Positions 19,056-28,833 of a DNA stretch of 64,000 nt are shown here, piece after piece. The notes below the pieces were generated by a model. That model was not told the origin of the DNA. It was given only the letters and a program-made list of their open reading frames with translations, and made no database searches. This DNA is from Desertivirga brevis (GTDB taxonomy: Bacteria > Bacteroidota > Bacteroidia > Sphingobacteriales > Sphingobacteriaceae): contig NZ_JAFEWF010000012.1 of the NCBI RefSeq assembly GCF_017355835.1, positions 145,860 through 209,859 on the forward strand. Direction: 5' to 3'. Each line of letters starts with the position of its first letter. Position 1 is the stretch's first letter. Position numbers and translations under genes: made by a program.

Positions 19056-20042
19056 ATGGACAAGGAAAGACTTATCTCTTTATTAGACCGGCATGCAAGA
19101 GGAACATGCACTTTGGAAGAGGAGCGCGAACTTAATTTATGGTTCGAAAAGGCCTCTGAAAAGGGAGACTGGTCATGGTCTGATACTGAGAAAAGACAAA
19201 TAGATGTAGAACTTAAAGAAAGTATTGATAGGACTATTCAAAAAAGTGTTTTTATAAATCGATCTTACCGCGGCTTCCTCAAAATTGCAGCAATGCTAAT
19301 GTTGATATCGGCAATTGCATTTCTTTTTTGGCAACATCACCCCTCAAATGCTAAATCTGTTATTGAATACGCCGTGTCTAAAGCAGAAGCTGGAAAAAGA
19401 GTAAACCTTAAGCTGAGCGATGGTACTATGATCATCCTGAATGCAGGAAGTCGCTTAAAATATCCTTTGAGCTTTGGTGACAACATTCGAGAGGTTGAAC
19501 TACTAGAAGGGGAGGCGTATTTTGATGTTGCCCATGATGATACAAAGCCATTTATTGTTATCAGCGATAAAACCCGAACCCAGGTACTTGGAACAGCCTT
19601 CAACATCAGGGCGTACCGGTCATTCGAAGATATAAAGATCACTGTAACGAGAGGAAAAGTTGGGGTTTGCAAAACCGATAAGAACAACAGGTCTGTTGGA
19701 GCTGCGATCCTACTATTACCCAATGAACAGTTGCAGATCAGCCGCAGTACAGGAGATCAGAAGAAAGTTCATACTGATGGAAATGAGATCCTCGGTTGGA
19801 CGCAGGGTAAACTTATATTCAATAATGAGCGAATGGCCGACGTAACTACTCTTCTTGAAAATACCTATGGAGTGCAATTTAAGTTTGCCAATGAAACTAT
19901 TGGAAGGATAAGATTTAGCGGGTTTTTCAACTCCAGCGACAGTTTCAAAGAAATACTATTTTCTATTGCAAAAGCTAACAACCTAAAATATATCCAAACA
20001 GGAAATACCATCACATTCAAACTAACATCAATTAACCCTTAA
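19056..20042 (+). CDS. FecR-type anti-sigma factor (cassette 2)
   Basis: A 328-residue protein with a cytoplasmic sigma-binding segment (about 1-70), one transmembrane helix (about 74-91, FLKIAAMLMLISAIAFLFW), a FecR domain (LSDGTMIILNAGSRLKYP; EGEAYFDVAHD) and a C-terminal DUF4974-like region from about 245. It should hold the cassette 2 sigma factor and respond to the STN domain of the SusC encoded next. It is similar in plan to, but clearly diverged from, the FecR of cassette 1. Confidence 0.92.
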   Translation: MDKERLISLLDRHARGTCTLEEERELNLWFEKASEKGDWSWSDTEKRQIDVELKESIDRTIQKSVFINRSYRGFLKIAAMLMLISAIAFLFWQHHPSNAKSVIEYAVSKAEAGKRVNLKLSDGTMIILNAGSRLKYPLSFGDNIREVELLEGEAYFDVAHDDTKPFIVISDKTRTQVLGTAFNIRAYRSFEDIKITVTRGKVGVCKTDKNNRSVGAAILLLPNEQLQISRSTGDQKKVHTDGNEILGWTQGKLIFNNERMADVTTLLENTYGVQFKFANETIGRIRFSGFFNSSDSFKEILFSIAKANNLKYIQTGNTITFKLTSINP

Positions 20043-20073
20043 TATGAACGCTATGACATAAGAATGTACAAAA

Positions 20074-20138
20074 AAACCGGCATGAGCTGGTCAAACCGGT
20101 TTCAGACAGCTTCCTAACGCCAATTATTCGGCTGTCTG
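20074..20138 (+). promoter_or_regulatory. Leader stem-loops between FecR and SusC (cassette 2)
   Basis: The first hairpin pairs AAACCGG with CCGGTTT around a 15-nt loop containing ATGAGCTGGT. The second pairs CAGACAGC (20103-20110) with GCTGTCTG (20131-20138). They end 46 bp before the SusC start and resemble the leader in cassette 3. Confidence 0.45.
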
Positions 20139-20184
20139 CCTTTTAGATAATAAACGCATTTATTAACCAAACATCATCAAAGGT

Positions 20185-23100
20185 ATGAAAAATTATACCA
20201 CAAGGACGAACTATGCCCTAAAGCAAACTATGAGAATTAGTTGTCAAATCTTCTTCGTACTGGCTTTAAGTACTCAACTTCTGATTGCTAGTACTTCTGA
20301 AGGACAAGTTGCATCTGAAGTTAAAATTGACTTGCAGGCCGAGAATAAAGGCTTGAAGAATATCCTGAATACTATTCAGAAGAAAAGCGGATTAAGATTT
20401 ATTTATAATGATAAGCTGATAGACACTTACCGTAACATCAGCATTTCTGAGAAGAATAAGCCGGTGAATTATATTCTGAAGGAGATTCTCAAGAATACCG
20501 AGCTGGATTACCTTGAACAGAACAAGAAAATTATCATTATTACCAGGACAACATCTCGTAAAACCAAGGAAGTTTCAAGGACAGAGCTTTTGGATATACC
20601 TGTTAAAGGTGTGGTGAAAGATGAAAAAGGTGAGTCTCTTATTGGGGTAAGCATCAAGATCAAAGGAGGAACAAGGGGGGCAACTTCAAGCGCACAAGGA
20701 ACATTCAACCTCTTGGTACCGAATGAAAATACAGTTCTTGTTTTTACCTATCTGGGCTACGAAACGCTTGAAGTTCCCTTAAATGGTCGAACGAGTGTGG
20801 AAGTTATCCTTCGCGAATCACGTAGTAACCTGAACGAGGTAGTGGTGATCGGCTACGGTTCGCAGAAGAGGGCCAATGTAACGGCTTCTGTTGCTACAGT
20901 AAAGGCTGAGAATTTTGTAAAAGGACCTGTTCAGGATGTCGGACAATTGATCCAGGGAAAAGTGGCCGGATTAACTGTATCAAATCCGAACGGAGATCCT
21001 ACAGGAAGTTCCCAAATCCTTTTAAGAGGAAATACAACCCTGTTTGGCGCCAATACGGACCCTCTTGTTATCATAGACGGGGTACCGGGTACTCTCAGAA
21101 CAGTTGCACCGGAAGATATAGAATCTATAGACGTGTTAAAAGATGGCTCGGCCGCCGCAATATACGGAGTAAGAGGAACCAACGGGGTAATCCTTATTAC
21201 AACCAAGCGTGCAAGTGGAAGCTTTAGTAATGCGGTCGACTATAGCGGCTCTGCAAGTACCCAGACGATAGCAAAGCATCCGGAAATGCTTAAAGCTGAA
21301 GATTATAGGGCGCAAATAGCTTCGGGAACGAGGGAGGCTAACCAAGACTATGGGGCTTCCACAAACTGGTTGGATGAACTAACTCAAACCCCTGTAACTC
21401 AGATCCACAATTTGACTTTTAGGGGAGGTAATAATAAGACTAATTACCTGGCCTCTTTAAATTATAGGGCATTGGAAGGCATTTTCCTTAAGTCGGATAA
21501 CAAAACCTTTACGGGAAGGGTAGATGTGAATCATTTCATGCTAAATGATAAACTGAGGATCAATCTCACTCTATTAAATCAGAACAATAATTTCACCCAA
21601 ACGCAAAATGGAGGCTCGTTCAATGGCTATACCTACAGGCAGGCATTGATACGTAACCCAACAGAGGCTGTATTTGGAGCGGACGGGAAGTGGCTTGAAT
21701 TACCTGGGAATTTCAATTATGAAAATCCGCTGGCCAGGATCTATGAAAGTGATGGACAAACAAAGGGTATAAATTCCAGGGTGAATGGTACACTGGTGTA
21801 CAATCCAGTAAAAGGACTAAGGCTGTCCTCTCTTTTTTCTTACAACAGGTTCAACTCTAATTCAGGCTATTCAGAAACAAAAAATCATATTTCCAACATC
21901 AGGGATAATATGAACGGATATGCAGCAGTCGGAAGTTCCCTGTCAATCGACCGGTTGATGGAGCTGACTGCAGAATATTCAAACAAGATCAAGGATCACC
22001 AGATAACTTTGTTAGGCGGTTATGGCTACCAGGAACAAGAATCATATAATAATTTTATACAGAATTGGGACTTTACGATTGATGACTTTGGCTATAACAA
22101 TATTGGGTTAGGACGAGCAATAAAGGATGGCAAGGGAGCAATAGGAAGTGGAAAAGGCGAATCTAACCTGGTCAGTTTCTTTGGCCGCCTTACGTATAGC
22201 TATAAAGATAAGTATCTCTTAATGGCGAATGTTAGGCATGAAGGGGCTAGTCAACTTTTTGGCGCAAACAGACCCTTCGGTACCTTTCCTGCCGTTTCTG
22301 TGGGATGGCGGATTACTAACGAAGGCTTCATGAAGAATCAAAAGATTTTTGATGATCTGAAGCTGAGAGCGGGCTATGGCGTAACTGGCAATCCACCTTC
22401 CGGCGGTTTTCTTAGTCAGGCACTCCTTAGATTTGGATCTTTTGTGTACAGTGACGGAAAATGGATACAGGTGTTAGAGCCTTCAACTAACCCGAATCCA
22501 TATATCCGCTGGGAAGAGAAGCATGAAGCTAATTATGGCTTAGATTTCAGCATGTTCAAAGGGCGAGTTTTTGGAAACCTCGATTACTATGAGCGAAGGA
22601 TAAAAGGGCTGCTCTATGATTACCAGGTTCCAAGTCCTCCAAACTTATATCCCTCTACAAGAGCTAATGTGGGTACTATGGAAAATAAGGGACTTGAAGC
22701 GATTGTAAGTGTGGTTCCTGTCAAATCTAAGAAAATCAATTGGACCACAAGTTTTAATTTCTCTACAAATACAAATAAGTTAACGAGTTTGTCTAACGAT
22801 TTATACAAGGCTACAAATGACTATTTCCCTACTGGAGAAACCGGAGAGCCTATCCAAACATTTACCAATATTGTTTTCATTGGGAAAGGTATCGGAGACT
22901 TCTATGGGTTTAAGGTGGTGGATATTGATGAGAATGGTAAATGGATCTATGAAGATAATAATGGCGATCGGGTGCCATCAGCAAATTTTGCCCGAACCTT
23001 CGAGAATAAAAAGGTGCTTGGCAATGGACTTCCAAAGTATTATGCCGGTTGGAACAATAACTTCCAGTTCAAGAACTTCGATCTGTCTGTAACTATGAGA

Positions 23101-23490
23101 GGGGCCTTCGACTACCAGATCCTGAACTTCGAAAGAATGTACCTCGAAAATCCGACGATTAAAAATTATAACCGATTAAAGTCTTCTGAAGACAAGGTGT
23201 TTGGCAAGGCACTATTGAATGAGCCCCTGGAGTTTAACAGTTACTACATCGAAGATGGAGATTTCTGGAAGATCGATAATATAACATTCGGATACAGCTT
23301 CAATAATTTGAAAACGAAGTACTTGAAAAGCGCAAGGCTCTACGGAAGTTGCTTGAATACGTTTGTAATAACTAGATACTCAGGGATTGATCCGGAAGTA
23401 AACAGAAGTGGTCTTTCGCCTGGTAATGACGTTAGAGACCGCTATCCTACCACACGTACTTTCACTGTCGGACTTAATCTAAACCTTTAA
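20185..23490 (+). CDS. SusC/RagA TonB-dependent transporter with STN domain (cassette 2)
   Basis: A 1101-residue outer-membrane transporter: signal segment to about 41, STN domain about 47-121, carboxypeptidase-like domain about 140-215, plug starting at VVVIGYGSQKRANVTASV, then a barrel ending FTVGLNLNL. It works with the SusD lipoprotein encoded 100 bp downstream, a larger gap than in cassette 1. The GH127, GH43 and GH2 genes that follow suggest arabinose- and galactose-containing oligosaccharides as cargo. Regulation should be through its own sigma/FecR pair. Confidence 0.95.
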   Translation: MKNYTTRTNYALKQTMRISCQIFFVLALSTQLLIASTSEGQVASEVKIDLQAENKGLKNILNTIQKKSGLRFIYNDKLIDTYRNISISEKNKPVNYILKEILKNTELDYLEQNKKIIIITRTTSRKTKEVSRTELLDIPVKGVVKDEKGESLIGVSIKIKGGTRGATSSAQGTFNLLVPNENTVLVFTYLGYETLEVPLNGRTSVEVILRESRSNLNEVVVIGYGSQKRANVTASVATVKAENFVKGPVQDVGQLIQGKVAGLTVSNPNGDPTGSSQILLRGNTTLFGANTDPLVIIDGVPGTLRTVAPEDIESIDVLKDGSAAAIYGVRGTNGVILITTKRASGSFSNAVDYSGSASTQTIAKHPEMLKAEDYRAQIASGTREANQDYGASTNWLDELTQTPVTQIHNLTFRGGNNKTNYLASLNYRALEGIFLKSDNKTFTGRVDVNHFMLNDKLRINLTLLNQNNNFTQTQNGGSFNGYTYRQALIRNPTEAVFGADGKWLELPGNFNYENPLARIYESDGQTKGINSRVNGTLVYNPVKGLRLSSLFSYNRFNSNSGYSETKNHISNIRDNMNGYAAVGSSLSIDRLMELTAEYSNKIKDHQITLLGGYGYQEQESYNNFIQNWDFTIDDFGYNNIGLGRAIKDGKGAIGSGKGESNLVSFFGRLTYSYKDKYLLMANVRHEGASQLFGANRPFGTFPAVSVGWRITNEGFMKNQKIFDDLKLRAGYGVTGNPPSGGFLSQALLRFGSFVYSDGKWIQVLEPSTNPNPYIRWEEKHEANYGLDFSMFKGRVFGNLDYYERRIKGLLYDYQVPSPPNLYPSTRANVGTMENKGLEAIVSVVPVKSKKINWTTSFNFSTNTNKLTSLSNDLYKATNDYFPTGETGEPIQTFTNIVFIGKGIGDFYGFKVVDIDENGKWIYEDNNGDRVPSANFARTFENKKVLGNGLPKYYAGWNNNFQFKNFDLSVTMRGAFDYQILNFERMYLENPTIKNYNRLKSSEDKVFGKALLNEPLEFNSYYIEDGDFWKIDNITFGYSFNNLKTKYLKSARLYGSCLNTFVITRYSGIDPEVNRSGLSPGNDVRDRYPTTRTFTVGLNLNL

Positions 23491-23590
23491 CTAACAAACC
23501 TGCAATTTATTCATTAGCGCGAGGTGGAATTTCAGAGGATATTGCTATCGCTGAGATGTTTACAGTAGTCGCAAGTAAACGGAATGTAAT

Positions 23591-25222
23591 ATGAAAACCA
23601 ATTTAAAATATATAAAAGGATTCTTGTTTTCCTCTATTCTTTTAGGCAGTTTTTCCTGTACTAAATTGAAAGATGACCCTTATACCACGATCATTTCGTC
23701 AGAGCTCACAGTTACTGATCAAAGTAGTGCAGCCCTTCTGGGAGCAGCATACTCAAACTGGCGCTTTGTTTTACTGGATTGGGATGGATTGTGGAGAGCA
23801 CAAGAACTTTCCGCCGATCAGGAAGTAATTCCTGGCCGCCCAAACGGCTGGGTAGATGGAGGCGTGTATAAAAGGATCCACGATCATAAATGGACAGCAG
23901 ACGAAGGAATAGTCGTCAATACCTGGGGCCGTACCTATGCCGGAATTACTAACTGCAACAGGTTGATCTACCAGATAGAAACAGAATTAATCCCTCTGGG
24001 AGCAAGAAAGGAAGCAACAATAGCAGAGTTAAGAGCTTTAAGAGCTTCCTATTACTATGTGCTATGCGATATATTTGGTAATGTCCCAATTGTAACTCAA
24101 TTTGATTTGCCTGAAGGCTTTTTACCTCAGCAAAGTACGCGTAAGCAAGTATTTGATTTCATAGTAAAGGAATTGACTGAAGCAATTCCATTACTAAACG
24201 AGAAAAATGATGCTTCTACCTATGGCAAGTTTAACAAATGGACGGCTTATACCCTGCTTGCTAAAATGTACCTTAATGCTCAGGTCTATTCAGGAACGGC
24301 CGAGTGGACGAAATGTATAGAAGCTTGTAATGCTGTTATTAATTCGAATGCAGGCTACCGCTTGGAAGCAGATCAGAAAAATGTGTTTCTAACTAATAAT
24401 CAGAACTCAAAGGAGATAATCTTCGCTTTGCCTCTGGATGAGAACTACACCAATAACTGGAACGCCTTTGATCTTCATATGCAATCCCTTTCCCCGGAGA
24501 ATCAAAAGACGTATAATTTGCTATCTGCTCCATGGGGGGGGATGGCTGCAATTCCTCAGTTTATAAGTACTTATGATAGCGAGGACCAGCGCTTCAGGAA
24601 AAATTGGATAAAGGGGCAACAGTTTGCAGCTGATGGAACTCCTCTAGTGGGCACTATGGGAGCCACTAAAGACAAGCCTCTTATTTATATCAACGAAATT
24701 CCAAGCATCGATTTTGGAGAATCTGTGCATGGTTTACGCTTGGGGAAATTTGAAATAAAAACGGGCGCTACTGTTCAGCTTAGCAACGATTTTCCCCTAT
24801 TTCGATATGCTGATGTATTAATGATGAAGGCTGAAGCGCTTTTGCGTACGGGACAGGCCGATGATGCTGCACTTATCGTAACTGAACTCAGACGTAGGGC
24901 TTTCACGGGAGCTCCGGACAAAGCTGTTGTTACCGGTGCGCAACTTCAGATGGGAAGCACTTATAACTATGGTCGCAGGGATAAGGATCTCAGCACCACC
25001 GAGGGCGGCGCTAATATCACCTTTGGCAGGTTTCTCGATGAACTAGGATGGGAGTTTGATCAGGAAGGAAGAAGAAGGCAAGACATGATCCGTTTTGGTG
25101 TCTTTACCACCAAATCATGGTTTTCTCATAATGCCGATAATAATAGTGATAAAAATCTTTATCCGATTCCAAGGCCAGAGATAGCTAAAAACCCTAATCT
25201 AACACAAAATAAAGGCTATTAA
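23591..25222 (+). CDS. SusD/RagB surface glycan-binding lipoprotein (cassette 2)
   Basis: A 543-residue lipoprotein with the lipobox cysteine at residue 23 (GSFSC). TPR-like helices with RALRASYYYVLCDIFGNVP are typical of SusD, and the C-terminal part carries RYADVLMMKAEALLRTGQA and LDELGWEFDQEGRRRQDMIR. It partners the preceding SusC. A terminator follows, so expression of the downstream GH127 gene needs readthrough or its own promoter. Confidence 0.95.
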   Translation: MKTNLKYIKGFLFSSILLGSFSCTKLKDDPYTTIISSELTVTDQSSAALLGAAYSNWRFVLLDWDGLWRAQELSADQEVIPGRPNGWVDGGVYKRIHDHKWTADEGIVVNTWGRTYAGITNCNRLIYQIETELIPLGARKEATIAELRALRASYYYVLCDIFGNVPIVTQFDLPEGFLPQQSTRKQVFDFIVKELTEAIPLLNEKNDASTYGKFNKWTAYTLLAKMYLNAQVYSGTAEWTKCIEACNAVINSNAGYRLEADQKNVFLTNNQNSKEIIFALPLDENYTNNWNAFDLHMQSLSPENQKTYNLLSAPWGGMAAIPQFISTYDSEDQRFRKNWIKGQQFAADGTPLVGTMGATKDKPLIYINEIPSIDFGESVHGLRLGKFEIKTGATVQLSNDFPLFRYADVLMMKAEALLRTGQADDAALIVTELRRRAFTGAPDKAVVTGAQLQMGSTYNYGRRDKDLSTTEGGANITFGRFLDELGWEFDQEGRRRQDMIRFGVFTTKSWFSHNADNNSDKNLYPIPRPEIAKNPNLTQNKGY

Positions 25223-25249
25223 CTCGTATACGGGTTGATTTAATTGGTG

Positions 25250-25279
25250 GTCATCGGGCTAAGCCCGGTGACTTTTTTA
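25250..25279 (+). terminator. Rho-independent terminator after SusD (cassette 2)
   Basis: GTCATCGGG pairs with CCCGGTGAC (one G-T pair) around a 5-nt loop, followed by six T residues. Confidence 0.8.
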
Positions 25280-25314
25280 ACGAACTCACACAACTATAGA
25301 TATACTTTCAAGTG

Positions 25315-27369
25315 ATGAAAACAAGTACATTAATTAAAACAACTTTAATTCTGGCCTTTTCAGGAACTTTGGCGATTTCATACGCTCAGCAGAAAGACTA
25401 CCCTATTCAGGCAGTAAACTTTACCTCTGTGAAATTTACCGATAATTTTTGGTTGCCGCGTCTCCGGATAAATCATACATCCACTATTCCCGCATCCTTC
25501 GAACGTTGTGAAAATACCGGACGAGTGAAGAATTTTGAGATGGCTGCAAACCGCTCTGGTAAATTCTGCACCACATTCCCTTTTGACGATACAGATATTT
25601 ACAAAACTATTGAGGGAGCATCTTTTTCCCTAAGCCTATTCCCTGATAAGAAACTGGAGCAGTACATTGACGGCTTGATCGTTAAGGTCGCTATGGCTCA
25701 GGAGCCGGATGGTTATCTCTATACAGCTCGCACGATTGATCCTGCGCACCCCCATGCCTGGGCAGGACTGCAACGCTGGGAAAAAGAGCGTGAATTAAGT
25801 CACGAGTTATATAACTCCGGCCACTTGTATGAAGCTGCTGCTGCCCATTATTATGCCACAGGGAAAAGATCACTGCTTAATATCGCTTTAAAAAACGCTG
25901 ATCTGGTTTGTTCTGTCTTTGGACCTGGAAAAATGCATGTAGCCCCGGGTCATGAGATCGTGGAGATGGGACTGGTAAAACTATATCGAATTACCGGAAA
26001 AAAGGAATACCTGGAATCGGCAAAAGACTTTATTGACGAGAGAGGACATTATGCCAAGTATGACAAGAATAGCAAAGATCCATGGAAAAGCGGGGCCTAT
26101 TGGCAAGATCATAAACCTGTTTTAGAGCAGAAGGAAGCAATAGGGCATGCTGTAAGAGCAGCTTACTTATATGCGGGTGTAGCCGATGTAGCCGCTCTTA
26201 CAGGTAATCAAGCTTACCTAAAGGCTATAGACAGTATTTGGGAGAATACAGTTAGTAAGAAAATGTATGTGCAAGGAGGTTTGGGGGCGGTACCTGGTGG
26301 TGAAAGGTTTGGTGATAATTATGAGCTTCCTAACACAACGGCCTATAACGAAACCTGCGCGGCAATTGCTAATGTATATTGGAACCATCGCATGTTCCTG
26401 CTGCATGGCGAGGCTAAGTACATAGACATTCTGGAAAAGAGCTTGTATAATGGATTAATTTCGGGAGTGGGTCTGGATGGTAAGTCATTCTTCTATAGCA
26501 ATGCCATGCAGGTGAAGAATAGCTTTTCGCACAGCGCTTTGGAGCATGGCCGTTCAGGTTGGTTTGACTGTTCCTGCTGTCCTACAAATGTGTCACGACT
26601 TCTTCCGTCAATCCCTGGATATGTATATGGCCAGAAGGATAAAGACATCTACGTAAATCTTTTCGTTAGCAGCAATGCGACTTTTAGCGTTAAGGGTAAG
26701 AAGGTAAACATCGAGCAACAGAATAATTATCCCTGGCAGGGCGCTCTAAGGTTTGTAGTTTCTCCCCAGGCCTCAACAAACTTTAATATGAAAATTCGGA
26801 TTCCTGGGTGGGCAAGGAATGAAGCTATGCCTTCCAATCTTTATCAATTTACAGACAAAACAGACACGAAAGTTGAAATAAAAGTTAATGGTAAAGTTGT
26901 AAATTACCAGGGGGACAAAGGTTATGCAACGATCAGCAGGGCCTGGAAAAAGAATGATGTGGTGGAAGTAAACCTTCCCATGGAAGTACGCAGAGTGATT
27001 GCCCACGAAAAGGTAAAAGATGATGTTGGCAAAGTAGCTCTTCAACGGGGACCAATTGTTTACTGTGCAGAGTGGGTAGACAACAATGGTAAAGCTTCTA
27101 ATCTTCTGGTACCTGTAAACGCTTCATTTCAAACAGAATTCCGCCCGGAGCTTTTAAATGGCGTTACGATAATCAAAGCCAAGGTACCCGCTATTGAAAT
27201 TGATGCAATGGGTCAGAACGTAACAACGGTGCAAAGAGACCTAACTGCTATCCCATATTATTCATGGGCTAACAGAGGCAAGGGAGAAATGCTTGTATGG
27301 TTTCCTCAGCAGATAAAAGATCTGGATGTTATAACGACGGAACTTGGAGATAAAAGTGTGGGTAAATAG
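25315..27369 (+). CDS. Exported GH127 beta-L-arabinofuranosidase-type enzyme
   Basis: A 684-residue protein (DUF1680/GH127). The ATG at 25315 is preferred over the in-frame GTG just before it. The signal peptide is at about 1-24 (ending SYAQ). The zinc-cysteine active site of the family is intact: Glu346 and Cys348 in NETCAAIANVYW, and Cys421-Cys422 in DCSCCPTN, where one Cys is the nucleophile in characterised members. The (alpha/alpha) barrel includes HELYNSGHLYEAAAAHYYAT; beta domains follow. It would release beta-L-arabinofuranose, or act on a related sugar as some GH127 members do, probably in the periplasm. Confidence 0.9.
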   Translation: MKTSTLIKTTLILAFSGTLAISYAQQKDYPIQAVNFTSVKFTDNFWLPRLRINHTSTIPASFERCENTGRVKNFEMAANRSGKFCTTFPFDDTDIYKTIEGASFSLSLFPDKKLEQYIDGLIVKVAMAQEPDGYLYTARTIDPAHPHAWAGLQRWEKERELSHELYNSGHLYEAAAAHYYATGKRSLLNIALKNADLVCSVFGPGKMHVAPGHEIVEMGLVKLYRITGKKEYLESAKDFIDERGHYAKYDKNSKDPWKSGAYWQDHKPVLEQKEAIGHAVRAAYLYAGVADVAALTGNQAYLKAIDSIWENTVSKKMYVQGGLGAVPGGERFGDNYELPNTTAYNETCAAIANVYWNHRMFLLHGEAKYIDILEKSLYNGLISGVGLDGKSFFYSNAMQVKNSFSHSALEHGRSGWFDCSCCPTNVSRLLPSIPGYVYGQKDKDIYVNLFVSSNATFSVKGKKVNIEQQNNYPWQGALRFVVSPQASTNFNMKIRIPGWARNEAMPSNLYQFTDKTDTKVEIKVNGKVVNYQGDKGYATISRAWKKNDVVEVNLPMEVRRVIAHEKVKDDVGKVALQRGPIVYCAEWVDNNGKASNLLVPVNASFQTEFRPELLNGVTIIKAKVPAIEIDAMGQNVTTVQRDLTAIPYYSWANRGKGEMLVWFPQQIKDLDVITTELGDKSVGK

Positions 27370-27408
27370 TTCGGGATTTTAATACAGAGGTATGGATAAA
27401 CCTAATGG

Positions 27409-27564
27409 ATGAAACTGGACCTCTTACAAGGTGCACAAGTAGAATTTATGCTGGATTTACTAAAATCCCATGCAGAAAAAAACTGCAGGGTTAAAATAAA
27501 AGATCAAAGAATTAAAATGAAAACTATCTTCATCTTTACATTGGCGGCTGGAATTAGAACGTAA
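27409..27564 (+). other. Orphan 51-codon open frame in a degenerate-looking gap
   Basis: An ATG-started frame (MKLDLLQGAQVEFML, then a charged middle and a short hydrophobic end) fills part of the 250-bp gap between the GH127 and GH43 genes. The end resembles a cut-off signal peptide (MKTIFIFTLAAG). It may be a relic; I see no family. Confidence 0.2.
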
Positions 27565-27615
27565 TTTAGTGGCTGTACTACTTGCCAATTATATCTGAAA
27601 CAACAACCAAATTCG

Positions 27616-28731
27616 ATGGATTCTTGCATGACTTTTCATCTTTTGTTTATTTTATTTTCTTTCTGTTCTATGCGCCTCATAAGGGTTCATTCACCAGTGG
27701 GAGTTTTCGTAAGTCGCGTTCATGTATTACCCGGTCTGAAACCAGGTTTTTTTAAGCAGATTGCCTTACTTTTCTTTCTTTCCTTATCGATTAATATATC
27801 ATCTAAGGCACAAAGTAAAGGCGGCGATCTGCATCGCTTGGCCTCAAGCGGCAATCCGATAATAACGGATAAGTATACTGCAGATCCTGCTGCACTTGTA
27901 AAAGGGGATACACTTTGGCTATTTACCGGTCATGATTCAACCGGAAATCAGAAAGGTTACAAAATGAAGGACTGGCTGGTCTATTCGACTACCGATATGA
28001 ATAACTGGGTAGAGTATCCTGTCCCAATGAAGATCCAGGACTTTACCTGGGCGAAAAGCGGCGACGCTTATGCGGGACATGTAGCAGAAAGGAATGGGAA
28101 ATATTACTGGTATATTAGTACTAATTGGACAGGTATCGGAGTAGCAGTTGCCGATCGGCCAGAAGGACCGTACAAGGACGCTTTGGGCCGCCCCTTATTA
28201 ACTAATAAAGATTGTTTCGCTTCCAAACACTCCTGGGCCTGTATTGATCCTGCAATATTTATCGATGATGATAAACAAGCCTGGATCTTTTGGGGGAACC
28301 GCCATTGTTACTATGCAAAGCTGAAGGAAAATATGATCGAATTAGACGGACCGGTAAGGCAAATGAACTTTGAGGGATTCAATTTTACCGAGGCTCCCTG
28401 GATCCATAAAAGGAATGGAAAATATTATCTTTCGTATGCTACAGGCTTCCCTGAAAAAATTGCTTATGCGATGGCTGACAAGATTGATGGACCGTATAGC
28501 TATAAAGGAATCCTCAATGAGATTGCCGGCAATAGTAACACCAATCATCAAGCCATTATTGAGTTTAAAAAGAACTGGTATTTCATTTATCACAACGGTG
28601 GCATACAGGATGGAGGCAGCAGTTATAGTCGTTCTGTTTGTGTGGATGAACTGAAGTATAATGCTAATGGAACTATTAAGAGAGTAGCGATGACTTCGGA
28701 AGGGGTGGCAGGTTTGAAAAAAGCGAAGTGA
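27616..28731 (+). CDS. GH43 family glycoside hydrolase
   Basis: A single-domain propeller enzyme of up to 371 residues. Numbered from 27616, the catalytic set is Asp90 (base, YTADPAAL), Asp211 (pKa Asp, CIDPAIFID) and Glu259 (acid, FTEAPWIHKRNGKYY). Members cut arabinofuranosides, xylosides or galactans. The start is uncertain: the likely signal sequence (FFKQIALLFFLSLSINISSKAQ) lies 45 residues inside the frame, so translation may begin at the ATG at 27670 or at a later non-ATG codon. It is followed 102 bp later by the GH2 gene on the same strand. Confidence 0.88.
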   Translation: MDSCMTFHLLFILFSFCSMRLIRVHSPVGVFVSRVHVLPGLKPGFFKQIALLFFLSLSINISSKAQSKGGDLHRLASSGNPIITDKYTADPAALVKGDTLWLFTGHDSTGNQKGYKMKDWLVYSTTDMNNWVEYPVPMKIQDFTWAKSGDAYAGHVAERNGKYYWYISTNWTGIGVAVADRPEGPYKDALGRPLLTNKDCFASKHSWACIDPAIFIDDDKQAWIFWGNRHCYYAKLKENMIELDGPVRQMNFEGFNFTEAPWIHKRNGKYYLSYATGFPEKIAYAMADKIDGPYSYKGILNEIAGNSNTNHQAIIEFKKNWYFIYHNGGIQDGGSSYSRSVCVDELKYNANGTIKRVAMTSEGVAGLKKAK

Positions 28732-28833
28732 TAAGATGCTCATTCGAAATCGAGAACTTGGGCCCTGTTATATCCTGTGACCAGTCGAGGAGATTCACTA
28801 TATTATAATGCCAATTGTAAATCATACTGACCA

